Below, one piece after another: positions 15,351 through 39,000 of a stretch of DNA of 64,000 nt (its first letter is position 1; each line of letters starts with the position of its first letter). Below the pieces are notes generated by a model. That model was not told the DNA's origin. It saw only the letters and a program-made list of their open reading frames with translations, and searched no databases. Location of the stretch: NCBI RefSeq assembly GCF_024868665.1, contig NC_079895.1, positions 27,906,402 through 27,970,401 on the forward strand, in the 5' to 3' direction. The stretch comes from Triplophysa rosa (taxonomy: Eukaryota; Chordata; Actinopteri; Cypriniformes; Nemacheilidae). Position numbers and translations under genes: made by a program.

Positions 15351-17625
15351 GAAAACATTACCGCACATATGAAAGTGCTTTAATAAGTCACGAGTAAGAG
15401 ATTTAAAGTCACGAAACAATAAAAATGGAGAGGGAGATTAAATAATTGCATAATTATAAACTACTTAAAGTCACCATGCCATCAATCGTGAAAATTCGAA
15501 GTGTTTCACACAGTGCTGCAGTGATTATTATGAATGATTTATCCGTGCACACCATTATTTTTTCGAAATTAATTTGCACTTGTAATCTTTATTCAAAAAT
15601 GTTAAGCTCCTCCCCCTCTAAGCAACAGCTCTTCACCACATGACGTCAACAACAAACAAAAAGAGGTAGGACTATACTGCCTGTCCAATGGCCAGCCCTC
15701 CCCTCCAGGCCCAACTTACAACAAACCAATAAAAAAGGGAAGGGAAAAATAAAGCCCCGCCCGTTTCACTCGAATGTGCGTCATGATTCGGAAAAGAAGT
15801 CAATCGCAACTTCCGTTTTATTGTGACTTTAAATGTATGCTGTGGTGATACTGCTGGTCTGTAGACTATAGGTGCGTCCCGTGAAGGCTAGCGTTCTTCA
15901 AAGTCCGCATCGTCATCGAGGTTTACTATTTAAGGTTTTATTTCAGATAACCAACCGTTACATTTCAATGTAAGAATAAAACTGCAGCGATTACGTATTT
16001 TGAGGAATACGTGCTAATTTATAATGTTTTTTTTCATGTTAAATAAGACAACCAGTTCTCTCTAGAGATGATTCATTAACTGTTTCTATGCGTCGCTAGT
16101 TGTCCGCCATGTTGGAACAGTCACAGCGGTGGCGAACACTGGAGCGCTCGGGAACGGTGTGGATGCGTCTGAGCGGTCCAATGTGACATCTTATATGCGT
16201 GTGTGCTGAAGGGTCCTTCTGAGGTCTAGAAAAGGCAGCGTGTACATAACATCGTGTGTCATTATAGCTATGACCAGTTAACATTATTTTATTTTAAAAG
16301 AAGTGAATGTATGGATTTTCTATAGACCAACGATAACCCATAATTGCTGTAGCCTACTGTATATTTATAGTTATAAAAAAAAACATTTAGCATAAATACT
16401 GTATAAGCACATCATACAGACTATCGATGGTATGAAAACAGTTTTATACAGGAGCACACGAGGATCAACCAGAAACACACATGTTGCGTTTGGCTGCCAT
16501 GTACAGAACAGCCAAAAACTCAAACCAGAAAGAAAACTTCATGCTGAGAGGCAACAGTACCACATATTCAATGAAACCTTTATATGTTTTTTATTTATAT
16601 GATCAAATTGTTAAAGGGACAGTTCAGACAAAAATTGAAGTGGTAAATGATAAGAATTCACAGCTTTCTTTAAATGAAGTTTATTTTGGGGATCCTGCCA
16701 CACTGTACATAAAATATCCTTCAATAAAGATATGTTGTGTAAGTCAGGAGCTATTGCACAGGACTCTTCATCTGAACACTCTTCTAACAGTGACAGCAAA
16801 GGTTTGGAGGATTAAAGCACAGAATACATTTCAATAACAGTGACATCTATGATGAAATCAACCGTCGCTCAGGAATCGTTTCAACTGTTTCAACTCAAGA
16901 AGAAGAATGCAGAATAGTACACACCAGAGATTATACAGACCCAAACGCTCCTGGTTCTCTCATCCTGATTGGCTGATCAGGATTTTCGGAGAGAAATTCG
17001 AGCTTTGATTGGTCGGAGCTTTTTGGCAGAAGAACTAAAGCATTTGGGACGTTTGTATGAAGCAACTCCAGCAAGATTTGTTCTATTGATAACATCTGTG
17101 ATGGAAAAACAAACGATGTAAATGAAAGTTTTTGCACCACTGGAGGTAGTCAGTACTTCTATGTATCAAAATCTACACGATGACACATGTCCATCTGAAT
17201 TTGTATATTTGTGCGCGCACGTACACATGATCTGGTCTGTCTTTAAGGCTCAGCAAGACTACAGGGAAATAAATTCAGTTATAATGCGAGCGATATAGAT
17301 GTGTGTATTCCAAGAACTACGTCAGCGTTACTTTACAACCTTATGTGCTGTTTCCTGACTAAACAAAGCAAACATGCAACAGTGAGATACAAGAGACAGC
17401 ATTCGTGATATGACTGAGAATGTTGTGTCGAATATAAGACGGTACACACACAGAGAATCTGAGAGAGAGGGTGACGAGAGCTCAACGGCTGCATGCACAC
17501 ATCTGACACGTGGAATATCTGCAGAAAAAACACAAAAACATTTACACAAGATTGTCATTTCATCATCACTTCATCAGCTATGAGATGTGTGTTATATGTA
17601 AACTGATTATAAAACAAACTCGATG

Positions 17626-17631
17626 TTTATT
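17626..17631 (-). terminator. Candidate kif5a poly(A) signal
   Basis: The plus strand reads tttatt (AATAAA on minus), about 400 nt beyond the kif5a stop. Other hexamers may be used; this is assigned by position only. Confidence 0.3.
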
Positions 17632-17702
17632 TCAACTTGTTAAAATGTACAACAGCTCAGGGATAAAACATACTATTGATCAAACAATACAAGTCTATGA
17701 CA

Positions 17703-18015
17703 AGTTTGTGTGCGTGTGCATGTGTGTGTGCATATGTGTCCGTGCCTGTGTGAGTGTGTGTGTGTGTGTGTGTGTGAATGTGTGTGTGTGTGTGTGTGTG
17801 TGTGCGCATATGTGTCCGTGCCTGTGTGAGTGTGTGTGTGCATATGTGTGTCTGTGTGAATGTGCGTGTGTGTGCATATGTGTCCGTGCCTGTGTGAGTG
17901 TGTGAGAATGTGTGTGCATATGTGTGTCTGTGTGAATGTGTGTGTGTGCGTGTGTGTGCATATGTGTGCGTGCATGTGTGTGTGTGTGTGTGTACTTGTA
18001 CATATGCATGTGTGT
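17703..18015. repeat. Compound GT microsatellite/minisatellite in the kif5a 3'UTR
   Basis: (GT)n runs are punctuated by recurring units catatgtgtccgtgcctgtg and catatgtgtgtctgtgtgaa, each seen two or more times. The repeat begins about 20-30 nt past the kif5a stop codon on the transcript strand, so it should lie within the 3'UTR. Confidence 0.9.
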
Positions 18016-18034
18016 GTTGGCCTACATTAGTGGA

Positions 18035-29495
<11,461 letters not shown>

Positions 29496-29559
29496 GATGT
29501 CACACTAACCTCGAGATTCAACTGAGAATAAAACACAAGATCAGACGTATTTATCAGAG

Positions 29560-30050
29560 CGCGAGATGAAGCCTGATGAACGGCCTGAACTCGAGCAAAT
29601 GGCGGCGGCGGATCGTCGAAGTAAGCGCGGCGTCAAACGTCGAAACTTTAGCACCGATCAAACCTTTCGATAAATGATGATCGTTTACAGTTATTAAATG
29701 TCTCGTCGTTGATGCGGCGTTTATTTGGTGGTGTAAAGCTTCTCCTGCAGTGATGATGCTGATGCTGCTGCTGATGCTGTTGTCATGAGGGATGCGGATT
29801 CAGGGCGTGTCTCTGACGCTTCGCATCAAACAGCTCCAAGTGGAAATGGGCGGAGCTTCAGACGCTTTTCTGTGACGAATCGATCTGAATCATGAATCTC
29901 ATCTCATTTATTCTTAATCACAGAGTATTTTCAGCTGTGTGCGGGTGGTTTCTATGCGTTTTTATCACAGACAGGTAGCGGAGCACACGCGGTGTCACGT
30001 GACCACGGTTCCTTTTCTCCGCGCTGCGCGGATGCGCTCATCGCTCGACC
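29560..30050 (-). promoter_or_regulatory. CpG-rich kif5a promoter region with a perfect CACGTG palindrome
   Basis: CpG-enriched sequence directly upstream of the kif5a ATG (gatcgtcgaagtaagcgcggcg, ctccgcgctgcgcgg). It contains the perfect E-box palindrome gtcacgtgac at 29994-30003 and a short gct/gat repeat at about 29755-29782. No TATA box is seen. Confidence 0.55.
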
Positions 30051-32842
30051 CTATAGTGGTGGTTCCGAAACCCTTTCGCATATGTCTCCCTTATACAGTA
30101 TATCACACCTGACTGAAACCATCAGTCCATTAATTGAGAGACCCATGAACTAAACTTTACTGAAGTAAGGGAGACATACATAATGTGCAGAGTGGGTCCC
30201 CAAGAACAGGTTTGAACCACTAAGGTAACTAAGGTATTTGTAGACCTTTCTCAAACTCGTCCAAAAATGATGTCCTCCTTTTTCTGATATTACAGTAGCG
30301 AATCGGCCTTCCATCGCAGAAAGAAATCTCAGAGACAAGGGTTCCAGATGCCAAGCGTTTCAACTTTATTTGCCCGGGCAAGCAAAGTGAGACATACGGA
30401 GTTCATCTGGTGATGTCCAACAAATACACTTCTGACTCCATCTTTTATACACTGTTCTCAAGTCGTTATCACAGCTTAACCCAATCATGTTTTACCTGAC
30501 ATCACCTTCTACCAATCAGGTTTTTCATGACACCCCTTATTTTGTTAGTCCATCCTCTTTTGGCATTCCACAGTTATATATCAAGCTTCTTACATCAACT
30601 TTTAACTGTGGCGAAACCTTTTAAAGGATTAAAAAAGATATGTACATACATCCATCTTTAAAATGTAGATGTATGTCATTTTGTCAGTTGCTACTGTATG
30701 AAAGACACATACATCCATCTCTAAAATGCGAATGTATGTCATATTGACATTTACTACCCCTAGCTTACATGTACTTCAAAAACTACCATGCATTTTAGAC
30801 CAGATCTCGTGTGAAGAATGCATATTGTGTGTGTGCTCAAAGCGTTTGCGTGCGAAAGATGTCTTATGGTGCTGTTTGATGTTCAACCTGGCCTGTAACC
30901 TTTGACCCATGAGATCATGGTCTTTTTGCTATGAGACTCATAGCCTTTTCTGTGTTAGAGAAGTGTGTGAGACCTTTATCTAGTTTAAATGCATTGTTTC
31001 GTAGAAAAACTCAATCAATAATAGAAAAACTTCATACTGTATAGAAAAACCACCATATAGCTCTACAAGTTCAAGACAGAATCGTCAGGAAAATCGGATG
31101 ATAAAAACCCTCGTATTTTGTGGTTATTATTGAAGGATCTTTTCTAACACTGATGTATAACGTCCCAGACATTTTTGCAACTGCTTAGGCTACATTCATT
31201 TAATTAACATCGTCTCGACAGCCTCCACAAACATGAGCAGTGAGTGACGTCATGAGTTCTGAGGGGTTGCCATGGGGCGTCAGCAGTGCATCTCATAGTT
31301 CTTCAGATCAACATGTCCACACCGGACAAAAGACAACAGAACGCATGAGAACCCATTTTAATTTAAAATTCTGTCAAACTGGATGCGCCGCGACGCAACA
31401 TGTACATTAGAACAGTCTAGCCGTGTGTACGTCGCGTCGCATCGTAATCGCGTTCGGTGTACACACGGTGTTAATAGACGTAACTGTTCAAATAACCGTA
31501 AATCATCATAATGCAAGACAGCAGTGATTTTATACTGATATATTTTATTTTCACAAACATTGGAAGGTAAAAGGTGTTGTCAAGCGATCTGATCTTGCTG
31601 TACAAGAAGAGTTTACATTTCTGCAGTAATGCGATTAAAATAGTCCACATGTCAGTTCAGTCATGCTTATTCCAAATGTGTCCATCATCACAATCATCAG
31701 AAATATGTTTTTCAGATTCAGATTACTGTCATAGTCAGATTATTGCTGTCTACATCCATGTAAACCAATCGCAGAATTTGAACGATCATAATTCAGTCAC
31801 AACAGGGCTTCCAATAGTTTGAATAATTGTCCACTTTTTACATTTGTACACTTACTCTTTACCCCTCCCTGCATATAAAGCTCCATTTACACCTAAAGTC
31901 ATGGCTTAAAAAAGAAAGGTGACGTGGTTTACGGTATTTCTTTAAAACATGTCTTAATAACATACGCTGGAGATGGGCATCTCTCATTATTATCGTATCA
32001 TAAATACAATATTTGATCGTGTATATCCTACTGTAAAGTGCCTACAAGCAACACAACGTTATTACACATTCAAGGTAAAAAAAGTGCAAACATTTCTTTA
32101 GATGTATAAAAACAATTGATTTAAAAATTAAAATACATAAAAATGTATATCATGCATCTTCAGGACTTTACACATCTTGCAAGCTAAAATTCATATACAT
32201 ATTTTTTTTTTTTAAATATTATTGTTGTTTGTGTTTTTCCTTTGTTTGTACAGAAAATAAAAGTGCTTCTTTAAAATCAGTTGAGATGTACATATTGCAT
32301 GTCCCTAGTAAAGAAAAAGTAGAGAAGAGGTAACGGAAGCGTGGACAGTGGCAGCGTGTTTGTATACTTTTGTGTTCAGTGTGATACACATCTGCTGTGG
32401 CCTGAACTCACGTCGGATCAGGACAATCATTTACATTTAACCCTCTTTATGGTCGTGAGTTACAGTGTGTGTGTCCTAAATGTACTGTATATTTACATGA
32501 TATTCAGGGCATGACGGTCATATGAGACGTGCACCTTGTACCTGTACATATAGTGTTGTGTAGTCAGTCCCCATGTAAACACTACACACTGAATCTTTAG
32601 CACGCGAACGCTCGTGTGTATCTGCACTACAAATGAATCTAACAAGACAAACACAGCTATAGCTCACGGGACCGATGGTGAGATGTTCTTCCTGATGAGT
32701 TTGTTTCCGTGGCGATGCCCTGGTCATGAGGCAGTTTACAATCACAACATTGTTTTGACCCGAGGATTTCTTCTTTTTTACACGGTTGTGTTGTGTTGGT
32801 CAGCTCGGCAGGGTGTCAGTGAGAGTCAGCGTGTGTGCTGGT
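30051..32842. other. kif5a-map3k12 intergenic region and probable map3k12 3'UTR
   Basis: At 30078-30177 a short inverted repeat (atgtctccctta / taagggagacat) suggests an interspersed element. The remainder is AT-rich and unassigned. A minus-strand AATAAA (tttatt near 31546) could end a long map3k12 3'UTR. No open frame belongs to a known family. Confidence 0.5.
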
Positions 32843-35694
32843 TCAGTTTTGAGGGGCCTGACCCCAGCCTCCGGCGCTCGGTGGACGACTGGGCTCTCCG
32901 CTCCCTGACTGGTCCAGTTCAGCGCTGTCACAGTCCGAATCCTCACACAGAGCACGAGTCTGTGGATCACACACACACATTATACTGTATATCAGGTTCA
33001 TCTGTTCTGGGTTCACGTCAGTGCGTGTGTTTGTTTGTTTGTGTACCTCCAGGATGTTTTGCTCCAGGTCAAAGTTGGCTCTCTCCAGCTCGAGGGCGGC
33101 AGCTTCTCTTTCAGACAGCGTAGGCTCGGTGATGTCAGCCGGGATCTCTGAGCCCTGAGAGATGAGGTCATCGCTGCGGTCATCCAGACGCTCGTCTGTA
33201 TTGGTGCTGACCACGTCGGGCGTGCCGCTGTGGGAGTGGTCAGTGGTGTGACCCTCCTCCCCCTCTGACACGGACAGATTCTCTGAACTGAAGGTGGACA
33301 CTGACTGACATTTGGTGATACTGGTTGGCCGGCTGTAAATGAGACGGCAGAGATAGCATCTTCCACATTGCTTTTTAAGAAAACGTCTTGAAATGACAAT
33401 AGAATAAATAAAATGACAAATAAACGATCAACATATAATACAGTTATATGCCAGACATTCCATATATTCCCAGAGAAGCCCTGTCTTGTTAAATGATTTT
33501 TTTCAGGAGTAAAGCTGAAATATGGCTAGTTGTGTGTGTGTGTAAAAATAACTGTATGAAAATGAGTTGGATGAGCCACTGTCACCATAATTTACTAAAG
33601 CATTCAGCCGGTTACAGTGCATCTTATAACAGCTAAGGGCGTTGTGGCTTGACGCGAAGCGGAGTCATTAACAAAAAAAAGCTGTTATAATGTGCACTTG
33701 TAACCCACTGCTTCACAGGGCTTATTGCTTGTATAAAACGGTTATTCCACATGCGTAGCAAGATTTGATCAAGTAAAGTAAATAAAATTATATTTAGGCT
33801 ATGTAATGCGGTCAGCTGTTTATAACGGCTTAGAACTCGGCTCAACCAATCAGAATCAAGGACCAGAACTGACCGTTTTATACATTTCTGTCAGGACCAC
33901 TGTCGTCAAGTATTTAAACAATAGCAATATTTAAGGTTGGCGGAATGAAACTGTTCTGAGCGGGAGCGCAGCAATACATGGCCCCCTCCTGGAGAACCGG
34001 TCATAACGGGATTCAATGAAATGATCCGACAGATCTTGTGGAGATGGGGATGGAGGTGGGTTTGAGTGCGGCACGGTGAAGCAGCTGACAAGGAGCAGAG
34101 CAATGCATCTTAAGTCTAGTGTGTGTTGTGTCACTTCTGGTTAACGTTGATTAGCTGCACCTGATGTGATCGGCTGATGCAAGCTAGACTCGCTTGATTC
34201 TTACCGTCGTCTTGGTAACTCAACCTCACTGTCCACCTCACCCTCCTCTTCTTCAGATGAGACGCCACGCCGCTGGTGAACACAAAACACACGTCACTTG
34301 AGAGAATTCACACGCCTGTTTAGAGGTGAACGGACACAAGTTCAAGAACGATTGAAGGATGAGGATGGACTCATCGCTGTCATGTGGATTCAGTGTTTTG
34401 GAGACGCACATGTTTAGATGAGACTGTCGAGCGGCAGAACTCATAGAAATGTTCATATATAGGCTAGGCTTCATATGAATTCTAATTCACCCCATTTCAG
34501 AAGATTTGAAGAAAAAAACGACTAAATCAACTCTCTGGTGCTTTATCATGAGCTGGAGGTTGTGTCATCTCTACCTGTTTGCGTGTGATGGCAGCTCTGT
34601 ACAGGATGGCAGATGGGGTCAGGTGACTTCCGCTGGATCCTCTGGGTAACCGAATGGCTCCGGTGCCCTCCTCTCTCTCCTCTGCATGAGCGCGGCCCAC
34701 AGCTCCACTTCTGCCGCAGCAGGGCGAGTCAGGACTGCTGGAGAACGGCAGCGAAGCCGCGTCCTCGCTCGCCGTGTCACTTCTGGGCGGAGTCTCATCT
34801 AAGCCCGCCCCGGCTTCGGCCCCACCCGCCGTTTCTCCGCCCAGGGCTTCGGTCGCGACGGCTCCGCTGACCCCGTCTTCCACGCGGCGGGTGGAGCACA
34901 GCAGATCGGGGCTGGAGGAGGACAGCTTTAACGGGGGCGGCTCCAGCTGACCCTCCCCCGCCGCGGTCCCTGGAGCTGTTTCGACGAGGGGTGGAGCGGG
35001 CGTGGGGGCGCTGGGCAGGGTGGGCTCTCTCTCTCGGCTGGGAGGGGCAGATGAATGTTTGGCGGCTGAGAGATCCCCGCTGCTGCCTCGGCCGCTCCTC
35101 CGGTGGCGTGTTTTCACCCTGCGAGCGCGGCTCGGCGAGGTGGGTTTGGCACAGGGTGGGACGTTCACCTGGAGCACGCCAGCGTCCATCTTAGGCAGAA
35201 TGATCTCTGACCTCAGGAGATCCGGCCTTAATATGAAAGACCATAAAGACTCGATTGGTTAAATGAGACACTTCTTCTGCTGCTGATGGAGTGATGTGAG
35301 GAGTGATATTATTTTGTGCTGTGATCATTATCACCTCTTGCCGTGGGTGGGCAGTTTCTGCGGGACACTTCGCTTCTTGATGAGTTTGTCTACTGTGGTT
35401 GAGGGGTGATGTTTGAAGAGGCTGGGATATTTCTTGTCCAGACACTGTTCTCTCCTGTACACACACATTGAGAGAGAGAGAGATCATGATCAATTAAAGC
35501 CTATTGGCTATATGAGAAGAAGCAGGAAAAGAAAGCAGATATGATGTCACAGGAAGTAGAAGAACGTTCTTACCGGAGCAGCTCTTTCTCTTTGAGCTCC
35601 AGCTGTAGCATGACGGCATTCAGTTCCATGTAAAGATTATTAGCTCTCTCCAGTTTTCTCTCATAGTGTTCTCTGATGTCAAGAGCGTGTCTGT

Positions 35695-35727
<33 letters not shown>

Positions 35728-35994
35728 GCATGACACGTTTATATCCCACTTTGTTATTCAGCAAACACCAGCTGACCCATAAAACACTGAAGAAGTAAAG
35801 ACAATCACTCCAAAGTGTCTGAGATTAAACTCAAACATGAACGAATGAATGAACGATGAGTTTGAGATGATGTCATGTTTTCACCTGAGCTCCTCTCGAC
35901 GGCGGTTTATCAACTCTTCATCCAGACGATGAAGACACGTTCCCTCAGACTTTATCTTCTCAAAGTGCTGCTTCACCTCCTCACGCCACTCCGC

Positions 35995-36034
<40 letters not shown>

Positions 36035-39000
36035 ATACACACACGCACACACACACATGCACGCACACGCACACACACGCACACACGCACACACACACAC
36101 GCACACACACACAGTGTGAATATTGGGATTGTGTTCTGAGTTTTTGAACTGTGTGTGAAGTCTATGAAAAACTAAATAGCAAATCAAACCAGCAGATGTT
36201 GTGTAGTACAGTGTTGTTGTGTTGTATAGTTCACCTGTGATTTGAAGTATGTCTCCTGTGGTGTAGACAGCACGTCTGCAGAGGCGATGTCCAAATGCAA
36301 CAGAATCTGTCTGAATGACGGCCTGTTCCTGGGTTTGCAGTTCCTACACACACACATTACAATAAGAGTTCAAACTGTTCTGTGTTTTCTTCTCTACAAT
36401 TCATGTCTAATAATGTCAGGGCCCAAACGGCCTCTCTGTCTGTCTGATGGTGTCTCACCAGTATATCGGCCGATGTATTTTTACAAATGTTTCTGTCTGG
36501 CCTCCATACGGCACAATGGCATTTCATTCATAAAAATGGCACTAATATGTAAAGCAGGCATTTGACACTTAGTAAGGTAATGACCACAGTAAAATGAGTG
36601 GTGTAAACCATGTTCAGCTGCCCACAATTCACGCAATGTCACGCGTGGACCTTTTCATGTGTTTAAGTCTGTTACTGCTGTAATACACAATAATTGCTCA
36701 TTCAGTTTCATCAATGTTCTGTACGTCTCTCATTTACTCATTTAATTGTATTTATTGTGTTATATCGGCCACAGTGCTCTCTAAACATCGGTATCGGCCG
36801 TTGAAAACCCATATGGGTCGAGCGCTGCTCACCAGCACTGTCTGAGGAGGATCTTGAATCCGTCCGGGCAGCTTTCTGGAAGTGGAAGCTGCAGGCTGTT
36901 GTTTCCGACGCCCCATATGATGGCGGAGGAGTCCACGTCTTTATACGGGATCTCACCGGTCAACATCTCCCACAGCACAACACCAAATGACCTGCAGATG
37001 ACATCATTCACACATGAACCAATCAACGAGCGGCTCGATCTGCTGTCGCGCTCTCATCCGCTGTAGATCTCAACTCAACTCAACTCAACTCAACTCAACT
37101 TTATTTATAAAGCGCTTTTACAATTTTCATTGTTACAAAGCAGCTGCACATGAGACATATTGACTATAAGCAAAATAATTAAAGTTGTACCTGTAAAAAC
37201 AAGAAAAGGTGAAAACACAGAAGACAGACACACCCACATACAAAACACTCCACACACTCAATATGCACACGTACTAACACACATAGACATAGACACACAC
37301 ACACACACACAACAGGTCACGTGTGTGGGAACTGGTCACGCAACGGACACCAACACACACACACACGTAGCAGCATGCCAACACGACACACACAGCAGAC
37401 ACAGACACACGCACACACACACACACACGCTCAGTGAGAGCACACATTTAGGATAAAGGAGAGAGAAGCACAGGTCAATATAACAGACTATAAATTCCTA
37501 TATGCAATATTAATTAAGCAAAACTTTAAAATTCTAAAGCAGCCCCCCGGCCAGGCAGATAGTGCAAAAACAGTTATGCAAACGGGTGGCGAGGAACCCA
37601 AAACTCTAATGGAGAAAAAAGAACCTCAGGAGAACCCAGGCCCAACCAGGGGATTCCAGTTCCCCTCTGGCAAAAGCTGCTGCCTCTGCACAAGCTCCAG
37701 AGAGCTTGCACAACAAGGCTAAATAAAATAAATAAACTTAATAATAAAATAATTTATAGTTTAAGATTATCATTAATAATCTAATAGCATTTGAAATTTC
37801 TCATACCAGATATCCACTTTCTCAGACACGGGTTCATTTCGAATGACCTCGGGTGCCATCCAGGCCACGGTGCCAGCAAATGACATCTTGGTGCTCTTAT
37901 CTCGGAGTTCTTTAGACGTGCCGAAGTCTGAGATCTTCACCAGATCATCGTGTGTGATCAACATGCTGTAACACCACACATGAGAAAACTATAAGAGACA
38001 CTATAAGAGTGATTCTGGTGTAAAGCTATGGAAGACTGAAAGGCTTTTGGATGTATGTGAGAGGAAAACTCTTGCAGGACTGACAGATGGTGTAGAGGAA
38101 ATGATTTTCAGTCTCTGAGCGTGTGTGTGTTGATGTACTTTGGTGATTTGAGATCTCTGTGGATGATCTTGTGAAGGTGGAGGTAGTTCATTCCTCCGGC
38201 GATGCCCATGGCCCAGTCCACCAGCAGTGACGGTGTGATCTTTCTGCCGGCTCGCAGCACTTCATACAGCTGTCCCTGAGCACAGTACTCCATGATGAGA
38301 CAGTAACACGGAGCCTGTGTGCACACGCCCCTGAACAACACACACACACACACGTTACACAAACTGTTAGGATTTAGGAATGTTTTCATCTATGTTTATA
38401 TGTAACTGATCATGACACTTTGATAAGAAGGAGTTTGTAGTCTTCAGAATTACTGACACAAATGGTTGTTTGCCAGCGAGTTTGTAAGGTGATTCTGGGT
38501 AACTACACTTCATGGTCACGTCTGAAATGTCTGCGGGCATCTCCAGTCCTACATCACTAAGGTCTAATGTACTTCAGTAGTGATATCTCTAAACACTGTG
38601 TGTAATATATGTGTGCGCAATAGTGGAACTGACATCAGAATTCAAAGTCTAACTTTAAAATCTGTGCTTTAATCTTTGCTCAGTTAATAAGTTTTATATC
38701 ATTTCTTTGAATGAATTAAAAGAGCCGTTTCATGTCTACAGTATCTTTGAATCACTTAACTGATCAAGGTTGATAAAGGATATAGAAAGTAATTAGTAAT
38801 AAGTTATTAAATGCTTTTTGGAGAGAGTCCTTTGTACAGTCATCTAATGACACTATTGAATGTGTCATTAGTAACTGGTAATTCATGACTTTTTAAGCGT
38901 AATTTACCCAACACTGTTTAATCTGGAGCACTGTTTAGGATGGATTGAATGTGAATTGGGACACAGGGTATCACTTCAACATGTGGTCGTTACCTTTATG

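Larger units (their letters stand above)
14556..18034. other. pcbp2-kif5a intergenic region
   Basis: Beyond the pcbp2 CpG island this is mostly unassigned sequence. At 15780-16170 there is an ETS-like cttccg motif and a YY1-like ccgccatgtt motif. A diverged interspersed-repeat fragment starts near 16610 (ttaaagggacagttcag). The kif5a 3'UTR with its compound microsatellite occupies the right end. No protein-family match was found. Confidence 0.55.

Noticed and set aside
14880..15383. 167-aa plus-strand open frame upstream of pcbp2
   Set aside because: Arises from a CpG island with low-complexity Arg/Ser/Gly content, has no family motif and overlaps the inferred promoter.
34613..34870. Plus-strand open frames opposite the large map3k12 exon
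   Set aside because: The minus-strand frame is the conserved DLK C-terminal exon with matching splice sites; the plus-strand frames are shadows.
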